DNA from: Symsagittifera roscoffensis
Taxonomy: Eukaryota; Xenacoelomorpha; Acoela; Convolutidae
DNA length: 64,000 nt
Direction: 5' to 3'
Assembly (NCBI RefSeq): GCF_963678635.1
Contig: NC_087066.1
Location: 14,983,171 to 15,047,170, forward strand
Position 1 is the first letter of the stretch. Each line of letters starts with the position of its first letter. A program made the position numbers and the translations under genes. Shown here piece by piece: positions 12,502-25,265 of this stretch. The notes below the pieces were generated by a model. That model ran no database searches. It was given only the letters and a program-made list of their open reading frames with translations, and was not told the origin of the DNA.

Positions 12502-12573
12502 GGGGATATAGCTCAGTGGTAGAGCATTCGACTGCAGATCGAGAGGTCCTTGGTTCGAATCCGAGTGTCCCCT
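12502..12573 (+). tRNA. tRNA-Cys(GCA)
   Basis: The body and flanks match the 11800 copy, from a local one-unit duplication. Confidence 0.88.
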
Positions 12574-13204
12574 AACAAATTAAAGCTCGAACAAATTATT
12601 TATGCAAATCTATCAAATTTGGACAAATACCATGAATTCTAGAAAAAAGAAACTGAAAGGTTTTAAGACTGCTGTTAGATAAAACAAAATTGCAACTTCC
12701 ACGAACGGGTCTGGCTCAGTGGTGAAGAATGCGAGTGCAGTTTAAAAGATTCGCTGATTGAATCCGTGCGTACCTTATCACCGCAAAATGCAACAAAAAC
12801 GCGAGACATAAATCTAAAAAATTCGATCGAGATTTTTTGTTTTCGAAAGTACCAAACTTGGACAAAAAAATGTTTTCATGAAAAAAATGAAAACGAAGAA
12901 AAAGGAAACTGTTGTCACTTTTCTTCGACATTGATTAATCCTAACCAACATTACAATAGTATAGCTCACTGGCAGCGAATTCAACAGAAGACCGAGAGGT
13001 CAGTGGAAAAAATCGTGTGTAACTTATCACCTGAAACTGAAGCACGGACGCAAGCTTCAAAACAAAAAGCTTCAATCAATTTTTTTTAACTTGGAAAGTA
13101 TTAAATTTGGACAGAAAAACTGAATTTTTGAACGAAGTGAAAACGGAGAGAAAGGTAACAAATTATGAAAAAATCTAAAAGTTATTACTCTTTAATACCG
13201 TTGC

Positions 13205-13276
13205 GGGGATATAGCTCAATGGTAGAGCATTCGAATGCAGATCGAGAGGTCCTTGGTTCGAATCCGAGTGTCCCCT
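13205..13276 (+). tRNA. tRNA-Cys(GCA), loop variant
   Basis: Duplicate of the 4788 variant (AATGG in the D loop, ATGCAGA anticodon loop), offset 8417. Confidence 0.82.
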
Positions 13277-13906
13277 AACAAATTGAAGCTCGAACTTATT
13301 ATTTATGCAAATCTATCAAATTTGGACAAACACATTGAATTCTAAAAAAAAAACTGAAATGTTTTAAGACTGCTGTTAGATAATACAAAATTGCAACTTC
13401 CACTAACGGGTCTGGCTCAGTGGTGAAGAATGCGAGTGAGGTTTAAGAGATACGCTGATTGAATCCGTGTGTACCTTATCACCGCAAAGTGCAACACAAA
13501 CGCAAGATATAAATCCAAACAATTCGATCGAACTTTTCTGATTTCGAAATTACCAAACTTGGACAAAAAATGAATTCATGAAAGAAATGAAAACGAAGAA
13601 AAAAAGAAACTGTTGTCGTTTTTGTTCTACATTTATTAATCCTAACCAACATTACATTAGTATAGCTCACTGGCAGCGAATTCAACAGAAGACCGAGAGG
13701 TCAGCGGAGCGAAATCGTGTGTAACTTATCACCTGAAACTGAAGCACGGGCGCAAGCTTCAAAACAAAAAGCTTCAAGCAAAATTTTTTAATTTGGAAAG
13801 TATTAAATTTGGACAGAAAAACTGAATTTTTGAACGAAGTGAAAACGAAGAGAAAGGTAACAAATTATGAAAAAATCTAAAAGTTATTACTCATTAATAC
13901 CGTTGC

Positions 13907-13978
13907 GGGGATATAGCTCAGTGGTAGAGCATTCGACTGCAGATCGAGAGGTCCTTGGTTCGAATACGAGTGTCCCCT
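13907..13978 (+). tRNA. tRNA-Cys(GCA) with damaged B box
   Basis: Counterpart of 5492. It shares the C61-to-A change but has a normal GCTC D stem. The T-arm lesion therefore predates the duplication and the D-stem change came later. T6 present. Confidence 0.7.
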
Positions 13979-14611
13979 AACTTATTGCAGATCGAACTTC
14001 TTTTTTATACAAATCTAGCGAACTTGGACAAACACCTTGAAGTCTTGAAAAAAAGAAACTGAAAGGTTTTAAGACTGCTGTTAGATAAAACAAAATTGCA
14101 ACTTCCACGAACGGGTCTGGCTCAGTGGTGAAGAATGCGAGTGCAGTTTAAAAGATTCGCTGATTGAATCCGTGCGTACCTTATCACCGCAAAGTGCAAC
14201 AAAAACGCGAGACATAAATCTAAAAAATTCGATCGAGATTTTTTGTTTTCGAAAGTACCAAACTTGGACAAAAAAATGTTTTCATGAAAAAAATGAAAAC
14301 GAAGAAAAAGGAAACTGTTGTCACTTTTCTTCGACATTGATTAATCCTAACCAACATTACAATAGTATAGCTCACTGGCAGCGAATTCAACAGAAGACCG
14401 AGAGGTCAGCGGAAAAAATCGTGTGTAACTTATCACCTGAAACTGAAGCACGGACGCAAGCTTCAAAACAAAAAGCTTCAATCAAATTTTTTTAACTTGG
14501 AAAGTATTAAATTTGGACAGAAAAACTGAATTTTTGAACGAAGTGAAAACGAAGAGAACGGGAACAATTTATGAAAAAAATCTAAAAGTTATTACTCTTT
14601 AATACCGTTGC

Positions 14612-14683
14612 GGGGATATAGCTCAGTGGTAGAGCATTCGACTGCAGATCGAGAGGTCCTTGGTTCGAATCCGAGTGTCCCCA
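14612..14683 (+). tRNA. tRNA-Cys(GCA), A discriminator
   Basis: Duplicate of 6197 with the same A after CCCC. Confidence 0.8.
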
Positions 14684-15310
14684 AACAAATTGAAGCTCGA
14701 ACTTAGTAATTATGCAAATCTATCAAATTTGGACAAACACCTTGAATTCTAATAAAAAAGAAACTGAAATGTTTTAACACTGCTGTTAGATAATACAAAA
14801 TTGCAACTTCCACGAACGGGTCTGGCTCAGTGGTGAAGAATGCGAGTGAGGTTTAAGAGATACGCTGACTGAATCCGTGTGTACCTTATCACCGCAAAAT
14901 GCAACACAAACGCAAGATATAAATCTAAACAATTCGATCGAACTTTTCTGATTTCGAAATTACCAAACTTGGACAAAAATTGAATACATGAAAGAAATGA
15001 AAACGAAGAAAAAAGAAACTGTTGTCACTTTTGTTTAACATTTTTTAATCCTAAGCAACATTAGTATATCTCACTGGCAGAGAATTCAACAGCAGATCGA
15101 GAGGTCAGCGGAGCAAAATCGTGTAGAACTTATCATCTGAAACTGAAGCACGGACGCAAGCTTCAAACAAAAAGCTTCAATCAAACTTTTTTGATTTTGA
15201 AAGTTTCAAATTTGGGTAGAAAAACTGAATGGTTGAATGAATTGAAAAGGAAGAGAACGGGAACAATTTTTGAAAAAAATCTAGAAGTTAATACTCATTA
15301 ATACCGTTGC

Positions 15311-15382
15311 GGGGATATAGCTCAGTGGTAGAGCATTTGACTGCAGATCGAGATATCCTTGTTTCGAATCCGAGTGTCCCCT
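15311..15382 (+). tRNA. tRNA-Cys(GCA) with damaged T arm
   Basis: Duplicate of 6896 (GATATC variable region, G53T). Confidence 0.65.
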
Positions 15383-16014
15383 AACAAATTGAAGCTCGAA
15401 CTTCGTATTTAGGCAAATCTATCAAATTTGAACAAACACCTTGAATTCTAAAAAGAAAGAAACTGAAAAGTTTTAAGACTGCTGTTAGATAATACAAAAT
15501 TGCAACTTCCACGAACGGGTCTGGCTCAGTGGTGAAGAATTCGAGTGCAGTTTAGGAGGTACGCTGATTGAATCCGTGCGTACCTTATCACCGCAAAGTG
15601 CAACAAAAACGCAAGACATAAATCTAAACAGTTCGATCGAGATTTTTTGTTTTCGAAAGTACCAAACTTGGACAAAATAATATTTTCATGAAAAAAATGA
15701 AAACGAAGAAAAAGGAAACTGTTGTCACTTTTCTTCGACATTGATTAATCCTAACCAACATTACAATAGTATAGCTCACTGGCAGCGAATTCAACAGAAG
15801 ACCGAGAGGTCAGCGGAAAAAATCGTGTGTAACTTATCACCTGAAACTGAAGCACGGACGCAAGCTTCAAAACAAAAAGCTTCAATCAAATTTTTTTAAT
15901 TTGGAAAGTATTAAATTTGGACAGAAAAACTGAATTTTGAACGAAGTGAAAACGAAGAGAACGGGAACAATTTATGAAAAAAATCTAAAAGTTATTACTC
16001 TTTAATGCCGTTGC

Positions 16015-16086
16015 GGGGATATAGCTCAGTGGTAGAGCATTTGACTGCAGATCGAGAGGTCCTTGTTTCGAATCCGAGTGTCCCCT
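16015..16086 (+). tRNA. tRNA-Cys(GCA) with G53T
   Basis: Duplicate of 7600. Confidence 0.68.
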
Positions 16087-16718
16087 AACAAATTGAAGCT
16101 CGAACTTCGTATTTCTGCAAATCTATCAAATTTGAACAAAGACCTTGAATTCTAAAAAGAAAGAAACTGAAAAGTTTTAAGACTGCTGTTAGATAATACA
16201 AAATTGCAACTTCCACGAACGGGTCTGGCTCAGTGGTGAAGAATTCGAGTGCAGTTTAAGAGGTACGCTGATTGAATCCGTGCGTACCTTATCACCGCAA
16301 AGTGCAACAAAAACGCAAGACATAAATCTAAACAGTTCGATCGAGATTTTTTGTTTTCGAAAGTACCAAACTTGGACAAAAAAATGTTTTCATGAAAAAA
16401 ATGAAAACGAAGAAAAAGGAAACTGTTGTCACTTTTCTTCGACATTGATTAATCCTAACCAACATTACAATAGTATAGCTCACTGGCAGCGAATTCAACA
16501 GAAGACCGAGAGGTCAGCGGAAAAAATCGTGTGTAACTTATCACCTGAAACTGAAGCACGGACGCAAGCTTCAAAACAAAAAGCTTCAATCAAATTTTTT
16601 TAATTTGGAAAGTATTAAATTTGGACAGAAAAACTGAATTTTGAACGAAGTGAAAACGAAGAGAACGGGAACAATTTATGAAAAAAATCTAAAAGTTATT
16701 ACTCTTTAATGCCGTTGC

Positions 16719-16790
16719 GGGGATATAGCTCAGTGGTAGAGCATTTGACTGCAGATCGAGAGGTCCTTGTTTCGAATCCGAGTGTCCCCT
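16719..16790 (+). tRNA. tRNA-Cys(GCA) with G53T, extra unit
   Basis: Same variant as 16015, one 704-bp unit further on. This extra unit has no counterpart in the 4.3-9.7 kb block. Confidence 0.68.
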
Positions 16791-17421
16791 AACAAATTGA
16801 AGCTCGAACTTCGTATTTCTGCAAATCTATCAAATTTGAACAAACACCTTGAATTCTAAAAAGAAAGAAACTGAAAAGTTTTAAGACTGCTGTTAGATAA
16901 TACAAAATTGCAACTTCCACGAACGGGTCTGGCTCAGTGGTGAAGAATTCGAGTGCAGTTTAAGAGGTACGCTGATTGAATCCGTGCGTACCTTATCACC
17001 GCAAAGTGCAACAAAAACGCAAGACATAAATCTAAACAGTTCGATCGAGATTTTTTGTTTTCGAAAGTGCCAAACTTGGACAAAAAAATGTTTTCATGAA
17101 AAAAATGAAAACGAAGAAAAAGGAAACTGTTGTCACTTTTCTTCGACATTGATTAATCCTAACCAACATTACAATAGTATAGCTCACTGGCAGCGAATTC
17201 AACAGAAGACCGAGAGGTCAGCGGAAAAAATCGTGTGTAACTTATCACCTGAAACTGAAGCACGGACGCAAGCTTAAAACAAAAAGCTTCAATCAAATTT
17301 TTTTAATTTGGAAAGTATTAAATTTGGACAGAAAAACTGAATTTTGAACGAAGTGAAAACGAAGAGAACGGGAACAATTTATGAAAAAAATCTAAAAGTT
17401 ATTACTCTTTAATACCGTTGC

Positions 17422-17493
17422 GGGGATATAGCTCAGTGGTAGAGCATTCGACTGCAGATCGAGAGGTCCTTGGTTCGAATCCGAGTGTCCCCT
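17422..17493 (+). tRNA. tRNA-Cys(GCA)
   Basis: Duplicate of 8304. Intact body and T5 run in the 3' flank. Confidence 0.9.
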
Positions 17494-18112
17494 AACAAAT
17501 TGAAGCTCGAACTTTTTATATATGCAAATCTATCAAATTTGGACAAACACCTTGAATTCTAATAAAAAAGAAACTGAAATGTTTTAAGACTGCTGTTAGA
17601 TAATACAAAATTGCAACTTCCACGAACGGTTCTGGCTCAGTGGTGAAGAATGCGAGTGAGGTTTAAGAGATACGCTGATTGAATCCGTGTGTACCTTATC
17701 ACCGCAAAGTGCAACACAAACGCAAGATATAAATCTAAACAATTCGATCGAACTTTTCTGATTTCGAAATTACCAAACTTGGACAAAAATTGAATAAATG
17801 AAAGAAATGAAAACGAAGAAAAAAGAAACTGTTGTCACTTTTGTTTAACATTTTTTAATCCTAAGCAACATTAATATATCTCACTGGCAGAGAATTCAAC
17901 AGCAGATCGAGAGGTCAGCGGAGCAAAATCGTGTAGAACTTATCATCTGAAACTGAAGCACGGACGCAAGCTTCAAACAGAAAGCTTCAATCAAACTTTT
18001 TTGATTTTGAATGTTGGGTAGAAAAACTGAATGGTTGAATGATTTGAAAACGAAGAGAACGGAAACAATTTATGAAAAAAATCTAAAAGTTATTACTCAT
18101 TAATACCGTTGC

Positions 18113-18184
18113 GGGGATATAGCTCAGTGGTAGAGCATTTGACTGCAGATCGAGAGGTCCTTGTTTCGAATCCGAGTGTCCCCT
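18113..18184 (+). tRNA. tRNA-Cys(GCA) with G53T
   Basis: Intact-length counterpart of the deleted 9003 copy. The T-arm pair 53-61 is broken. No T4 run nearby. Confidence 0.68.
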
Positions 18185-18816
18185 AACAAATTGAAGCTCG
18201 AACTTCGTATTTATGCAAATCTATCAAATTTGGACAAACACCTTGAATTCTAAAAAAAAGAAACTGAAAAGTTTTAAGACTGCTGTTAGATAATACAAAA
18301 TTGCAACTTCCACGAACGGGTCTGGCTCAGTGGTGAAGAATTCGAGTGCAGTTTAAGAGGTACGCTGATTGAATCCGTGCGTACCTTATCACCGCAAAAA
18401 GCAACAAAAACGCAAGACATAAATCTAAACAGTTAGATCGAGATTTTTTGATTTCGAAAGTAACAAACTTGGCCAAAAAAATGTTTTCATGAAAAAAATG
18501 AAAACGAAGAAAAAGGAAACTGTTGTCACTTTTCTTCGACATTGATTAATCCTAACCAACATTACAATATTATAGCTCACTGGCAGCGAATTCAACAGAA
18601 GACCGAGAAGTCAGCGGAGAGAAATCGTGTGTAACTTATCACCTGAAACTCAAACACGGGCGCAAGCTTCAAAACAAAAAGCTTCAAGCAAATTTTTTTA
18701 ACTTGGAAAGTATTATATTTAGACAGAAAAACTGAATTTTTGAACGAAGTGAAACCGAAGAGAAAGGTAACAATTAATGAAAAAATCTAAAAGTTATTAC
18801 TCATAAATGCCGTTGC

Positions 18817-18888
18817 GGGGATATAGCTCAGTGGTAGAGCATTCGACTGCAGATCGAGAGGTCCTTGGTTCGAATCCGAGTGTCCCCT
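18817..18888 (+). tRNA. tRNA-Cys(GCA)
   Basis: Intact counterpart of the truncated 9699 copy. Consensus body, T6 terminator. Confidence 0.92.
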
Positions 18889-19519
18889 AACTTATTGCAG
18901 ATCGAACTTCTTTTTTATACAAATCTATCGAACTTGGACAAACACCTTGAAGTCTTGAAAAAAAGAAACTGAAAGGTTTTAAGACTGCTGTTAGATAATA
19001 CAAAATTGCAACTTCCACGAACGGGTCTGGCTCAGTGGTGAAGAATGCGAGTGCAGTTTAAGAGATTCGCTGATTGAATCCGTGCGTACCTCATCACCGC
19101 AATGAGCAACAAAAACGCAAGATATAAATCTAAACAATTCGATCGAACTTTTCTGATTTCGAAATTACCAAACTTGGACAAAAAACTGAATTCATGAAAG
19201 AAATGAAAACGAAGAAAAAAGAAACTGTTGTCACTTTTGTTCAACATTTATTAATCCTAACCAACATTAGTATAGCTCACTGGCAGAGAATTCAACAGCA
19301 GATCGAGAGGTCAGCGGAGCAAAACCGTGTATAAATTATCACCTGAAACTGAAGCACGGACGCAAGCTTCAAAACAAAAAACTTCAATCATTTTTTTTTT
19401 CATTTTGAAAGTTTCAAATTTGGGTAGAAAAACTGAATTGTTGAATGAAATGAAAACGAAGAGAACGGGAACAATTTATGAAAAAAAATTTAAAAATTAT
19501 TACTCATTAATACCGTTGC

Positions 19520-19591
19520 GGGGATATAGCTCAGTGGTAGAGCATTCGACTGCAGATCGAGAGGTCCTTGGTTCGAATCCGAGTGTCCCCT
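19520..19591 (+). tRNA. tRNA-Cys(GCA)
   Basis: Consensus body. The 3' flank CTTATTATTTATG lacks a T4 run. Confidence 0.88.
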
Positions 19592-20221
19592 AACAAATTA
19601 AAGCTCGAACTTATTATTTATGCAAATCTATCAAATTTGGACAAATACCATGAATTCTAGAAAAAAGAAATTGAAACGTTTTTAGACTGCTGTTAGACAA
19701 TACAAAATTGCGACTTCCACGAACGGGTCTGGCTCAGTGGTGAAGAATGCGAGTGCAGTTCAAGAGATTCACTGATTGAATCCGTGCGTACCTTATCACC
19801 GCAAAGTGCAACAAAAACGCAAGATATAAATCTAAACAATTCGATCGAACTTTTCTGATTCCAAAATTACCAAACTTGGACAAAAAACTGAATTCATGAA
19901 AGAAATGAAGTCGAAAGAAAAAAGAAACTGTTGTCACTTTTGTTCAACATTTATTAATCCTTATCAACATTAGTATAGCTCACTGGCAGAGAATTCAACA
20001 GCAGATCGAGAGGTCAGAGGAGCAAAACCGTGTATAACTTATCACCTGAAACTGAAGCACGGACGCTAGCTTCAAAACAAAAAGCTTCAATCAATTTTTT
20101 TTTATTTTGAAAGTTTCAAATTTGGGTAGAAAAACTGAATTGTTGAATGAAATGAAAACGAAGAGAACGGGAACAATTTATGGAAAAAAATTTAAAAGTT
20201 ATTACTCATTAATACCGTTGC

Positions 20222-20293
20222 GGGGATATAGCTCAGTGGTAGAGCATTCGACTGCAGATCGAGAAGTTCTTGGATCGAATCCGAGTGTCCCCT
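20222..20293 (+). tRNA. tRNA-Cys(GCA) with damaged T loop
   Basis: The variable and T arm read AAGTTCTTGGATCGAATCC, so T54 is A, as in the 11096 copy. Confidence 0.66.
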
Positions 20294-20923
20294 AACCAAA
20301 TGAAGCTCGAACTTATTATTTATGCAAATCTATCAAATTTGGACAAACACCTTGAAATCTAGAAAAAAAAGAAACTGAAACGTTTTTGGACTGCTGTTAG
20401 ATAATAAAAAATTGCAACTTCCACGAATGGGATCTGGCTCAGTGGTAAAGAATGCGAGTGCAGTTTAAGAGATACGCTGATTGAATCCGTGTGTACCTTT
20501 TCACCGCAAAGTGCAACACAAACGCAAGATATAAATCTAAATATTTCGATTGAACTTTTCTGATTTCAAAATTACCAAACTTGGACGAAAAAATGAATTC
20601 ATGAAAGAAATGAAAACGAAGAAAAAAGAAACTGTTGTCGATTTTGTTCAACATTTATTAATCCTAACCAACATTAGTATAGCTCACTGGCAGAGAGTTC
20701 AACAGCAGATCGAGAGGTCAGCTGAGCAAAATCGTGTATAACTTATCACCTGAAACTGAAGCACGGACGCAAGCTTCAAAACAAAAAGCTTCAATCATTT
20801 TTTTTTATTTTGAAAGTTTCAAATTTGGGTAGAAAAACTGAATTGTTGAATGAAAGGAAAACGAAGAGAACGGGAACAATTTATGAAACAAATCTAAAAG
20901 TTATTACTCATTAATACCGTTGC

Positions 20924-20995
20924 GGGGATATAGCGCAGTGGTAGAGCATTCGACTGCAGATCGAGAGATCCTTGATTCGAATCCGAGTGTCCCCT
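20924..20995 (+). tRNA. tRNA-Cys(GCA) with D-stem and T-stem mismatches
   Basis: The D stem GCGC/GAGC has one mismatch, and the T arm CTTGA/CCGAG breaks pair 53-61. GCA is retained. Probably on the way to pseudogene. Confidence 0.6.
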
Positions 20996-21625
20996 AATAA
21001 ATTGAAGCTCGAACTTATTATTTATGCAAATCTATCAAATTTGGACAAACACCTTGAATTCTAGAAAAAAAAGAAACTGAAACGTTTTTGGACTGCTGTT
21101 AGATAATACAAAATTGCAACTTCCACGAACGGGATCTGACTCAGTGGTAAAGAATGCGAGTGCAGTTTAAGAGATACGCAGATTGAATCCGTGTGTTCCT
21201 TATCACCTCAAAGTGCAACACAAACGCAAGATATAAATCTAAATAATACTATCGAACTTTTCTGATTTCGAAAATACCAAACTTGGACATAAAAATGAAT
21301 TCATGAAAGAAATGAAAACGAAGAAAAAAGAAACTGTTGTCACTTTTGTTCTACATTTATTAACCCTAACCAACATTACATTAGTATAGCTCACTGGCAG
21401 AGAATTCAACAGGAGAGGTCAGCGGAGCGAAACCGTGTCTAACTTATCACCTGAAACTGAAGCACGGATGCAAGCTTCAAAACAAAAAGCTTCAACCAAA
21501 CTTTTTTGATTTTGAAAGTATCAAATTGGGACAGAAAAACTGAATTTTTGAACGAAACGAAAACAAAGAGAAAGGGAACAATTTATGAATAAAATCTAAA
21601 ACATAATACTCACATTTACCTTTGC

Positions 21626-21697
21626 GGGGATATAGCTTAGTGGTAGAGCATTCCACTGCAGATCGAGAGGTCCTTGGTTCGAATCCGAGGATCCCCT
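21626..21697 (+). tRNA. tRNA-Cys(GCA), unit 1 of the 1784-bp triplication
   Basis: The D stem is GCTT/GAGC (G-U possible). The anticodon stem has a C-C mismatch. The acceptor is GGGGATA/GATCCCC, with six of seven pairs. The B box is intact and a T4 run follows. Confidence 0.75.
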
Positions 21698-22276
21698 AAC
21701 AAATTGAAGCTCAAATTTCCTTTTATGCAAATCTATCGAATTGGGACAAATACCTTGAATTCTAGAAAAAGAAACTGAAACGTTTTTGGACTGCTATTAG
21801 ATAATACAAAATTGCAACTTCCACGAACGGGATCTGGCTCAAGGGTAAAGAGTGCGAGTTCATTATCACCGCAAAGTGCAACCCAAACGCATGATTTAAT
21901 TCTAGACAATTCGTCGATTTTTCTGATTTCGAAAGTATCAAACTTGAACAAAAAATGAAATTATGAAACGAAGAAACAGGAAGTTTTTTACTGTTCTTTA
22001 CAAGCTAGTACTCCTAACCAACATTTAGGTAGTACAGCTCAGTGGTAGAGAATTCAACAGCAGATCGAGAGGTCAGCTGAACAAAATCGTTTGTAACCTA
22101 TCACCTGAAACTGAAGCACGGACGCAACCTTTAAAACAAAAAGCTTCAACCAAACTTTTCGGATTTTGAAAGTATCAAATTTGGACAGAGACTGAAATTT
22201 CAAAAGACCGGAGTAAAAAAGGAAGAGATTTGTTTGACTATTCTATAAAAACTTCTACTCCTGAACAATTTTATAC

Positions 22277-22348
22277 AGGGATATAGCTCAGTGATGAAGC
22301 ATTTGACAACAGTCCGAGATGTCCTTAGTTCGCATCCGAATGTCACCT
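22277..22348 (+). pseudogene. degenerate tRNA-Cys-like, triplication unit 1
   Basis: The A box region ATATAGCTCAGTG survives, but the anticodon loop has lost GCA (TTGACAACAGTC). The B box is GTTCGCATCC and the acceptor ends GTCACC. Confidence 0.8.
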
Positions 22349-22707
22349 AACAAATGAAACTTCCAAAACTTCTGTTTTCATGCAAAAGTATGGAACTTAG
22401 ACAAAAACTGAGACTTCTCAAAATCAGTTGAAATCAAATTTAAAAAAAAAATCTTTTAGGACCGTTTCTTTGGACAAACTAAATAAGAAAGAGGAATCAA
22501 TTTTTGACTACTATCTGATCAATCGAAATCTTAACATAGGTAAGAAACTGACTCATGTTTCAAGACATCAAAAAGGATTAAATAACTCACTTCAAACTGT
22601 ACTTTTGATTGAGAAAGTATCAAATTTGGACAGAGAAACGGAAATTTTGAAGAAAAGGGATAATTTATCAAGAAACTCTAAAAACTATTACTCATTTTTC
22701 ATATTGC

Positions 22708-22779
22708 GGGGATATAGCTCATTGGTAGAGAATTCGACTGCAGATCAAGAGGTCTTTGGTTCGAATCCGAGTGTCCCCT
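22708..22779 (+). tRNA. tRNA-Cys(GCA)-like, triplication unit 1
   Basis: The acceptor, B box and GCA anticodon are intact. The D stem is GCTC/GAGA with a mismatch and the D loop reads ATTGGTA. A T5 run follows. It lies only about 430 bp after the preceding tRNA site, because the intervening A and B segments are missing here. Confidence 0.72.
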
Positions 22780-23409
22780 AACAAATTGAAGATCAGATTT
22801 CTTTTTCATGCAAATCTATCAAATTTGGACAAACACCTTGAATTCTAGAAAAAAAAGAAACTGAAACGTTTTTGGACTGCTGTTAGATAATACAAAATTG
22901 CAACTTCCACGAACGGGATCTGACTCAGTGGTAAAGAATGCGAGTGCAGTTTAAGAGATACGCAGATTGAATCCGTGTGTTCCTTATCACCTCAAAGTGC
23001 AACACAAACGCAAGATATAAATCTAAATAATTCTATCGAACTTTTCTGATTTCGAAAATACCAAACTTGGACATAAAAATGAATTCATGAAAGAAATGAA
23101 AACGAAGAAAAAAGAAACTGTTGTCACTTTTGTTCTACATTTATTAACCCTAACCAACATTACATTAGTATAGCTCACTGGCAGAGAATTCAACAGGAGA
23201 GGTCAGCGGAGCGAAACCGTGTCTAACTTATCACCTGAAACTGAAGCACGGATGCAAGCTTCAAAACAAAAAGCCTCAACCAAACTTTTTTGATTTTGAA
23301 AGTATCAAATTGGGACAGAAAAACTGAATTTTTGAACGAAACGAAAACAAAGAGAAAGGGAACAATTTATGAATAAAATCTAAAACATAATACTCACATT
23401 TACCTTTGC

Positions 23410-23481
23410 GGGGATATAGCTTAGTGGTAGAGCATTCCACTGCAGATCGAGAGGTCCTTGGTTCGAATCCGAGGATCCCCT
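23410..23481 (+). tRNA. tRNA-Cys(GCA), triplication unit 2
   Basis: Copy of 21626 at offset 1784; no tRNA differences seen. Confidence 0.75.
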
Positions 23482-24060
23482 AACAAATTGAAGCTCAAAT
23501 TTCCTTTTATGCAAATCTATCGAATTGGGACAAATACCTTGAATTCTAGAAAAAGAAACTGAAACGTTTTTGGACTGCTATTAGATAATACAAAATTGCA
23601 ACTTCCACGAACGGGATCTGGCTCAAGGGTAAAGAGTGCGAGTTCATTATCACCGCAAAGTGCAACCCAAACGCATGATTTAATTCTAGACAATTCGTCG
23701 ATTTTTCTGATTTCGAAAGTATCAAACTTGAACAAAAAATGAAATTATGAAACGAAGAAACAGGAAGTTTTTTACTGTTCTTTACAAGCTAGTACTCCTA
23801 ACCAACATTTAGGTAGTACAGCTCAGTGGTAGAGAATTCAACAGCAGATCGAGAGGTCAGCTGAACAAAATCGTTTGTAACCTATCACCTGAAACTGAAG
23901 CACGGACGCAACCTTTAAAACAAAAAGCTTCAACCAAACTTTTCGGATTTTGAAAGTATCAAATTTGGACAGAGACTGAAATTTCAAAAGACCGGAGTAA
24001 AAAAGGAAGAGATTTGTTTGACTATTCTATAAAAACTTCTACTCCTGAACAATTTTATAC

Positions 24061-24132
24061 AGGGATATAGCTCAGTGATGAAGCATTTGACAACAGTCCG
24101 AGATGTCCTTAGTTCGCATCCGAATGTCACCT
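24061..24132 (+). pseudogene. degenerate tRNA-Cys-like, triplication unit 2
   Basis: Copy of 22277 at offset 1784. Confidence 0.8.
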
Positions 24133-24491
24133 AACAAATGAAACTTCCAAAACTTCTGTTTTCATGCAAAAGTATGGAACTTAGACAAAAACTGAGACTT
24201 CTCAAAATCAGTTGAAATCAAATTTAAAAAAAAAATCTTTTAGGACCGTTTCTTTGGACAAACTAAATAAGAAAGAGGAATCAATTTTTGACTACTATCT
24301 GATCAATCGAAATCTTAACATAGGTAAGAAACTGACTCATGTTTCAAGACATCAAAAAGGATTAAATAACTCACTTCAAACTGTACTTTTGATTGAGAAA
24401 GTATCAAATTTGGACAGAGAAACGGAAATTTTGAAGAAAAGGGATAATTTATCAAGAAACTCTAAAAACTATTACTCATTTTTCATATTGC

Positions 24492-24563
24492 GGGGATATA
24501 GCTCATTGGTAGAGAATTCGACTGCAGATCAAGAGGTCTTTGGTTCGAATCCGAGTGTCCCCT
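24492..24563 (+). tRNA. tRNA-Cys(GCA)-like, triplication unit 2
   Basis: Copy of 22708 at offset 1784. Confidence 0.72.
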
Positions 24564-25193
24564 AACAAATTGAAGATCAGATTTCTTTTTCATGCAAATC
24601 TATCAAATTTGGACAAACACCTTGAATTCTAGAAAAAAAAGAAACTGAAACGTTTTTGGACTGCTGTTAGATAATACAAAATTGCAACTTCCACGAACGG
24701 GATCTGACTCAGTGGTAAAGAATGCGAGTGCAGTTTAAGAGATACGCAGATTGAATCCGTGTGTTCCTTATCACCTCAAAGTGCAACACAAACGCAAGAT
24801 ATAAATCTAAATAATTCTATCGAACTTTTCTGATTTCGAAAATACCAAACTTGGACATAAAAATGAATTCATGAAAGAAATGAAAACGAAGAAAAAAGAA
24901 ACTGTTGTCACTTTTGTTCTACATTTATTAACCCTAACCAACATTACATTAGTATAGCTCACTGGCAGAGAATTCAACAGGAGAGGTCAGCGGAGCGAAA
25001 CCGTGTCTAACTTATCACCTGAAACTGAAGCACGGATGCAAGCTTCAAAACAAAAAGCTTCAACCAAACTTTTTTGATTTTGAAAGTATCAAATTGGGAC
25101 AGAAAAACTGAATTTTTGAACGAAACGAAAACAAAGAGAAAGGGAACAATTTATGAATAAAATCTAAAACATAATACTCACATTTACCTTTGC

Positions 25194-25265
25194 GGGGATA
25201 TAGCTTAGTGGTAGAGCATTCCACTGCAGATCGAGAGGTCCTTGGTTCGAATCCGAGGATCCCCT
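25194..25265 (+). tRNA. tRNA-Cys(GCA), triplication unit 3
   Basis: Copy of 21626 at offset 3568. Confidence 0.75.

Larger units (their letters stand above)
12690..18890 (+). repeat. long duplicated block of the tRNA-Cys array, second copy
   Basis: Second copy of the 4270-9770 block, longer by one 704-bp unit near 16.7-17.4 kb. The unit-number difference between otherwise near-identical blocks is what unequal exchange inside a tandem array would produce. Confidence 0.86.

Noticed and set aside
859-17277. Recurring 97-107-codon + strand ORFs (at 859, 1563, 4349, 5757, 7865, 12766, 14172, 16280, 16984) and 65-72-codon - strand ORFs in the tRNA array
   Set aside because: They recur only because the 704-bp unit recurs. 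They span the A and B tRNA derivatives, vary by indels between units, use no consistent start and resemble no protein.
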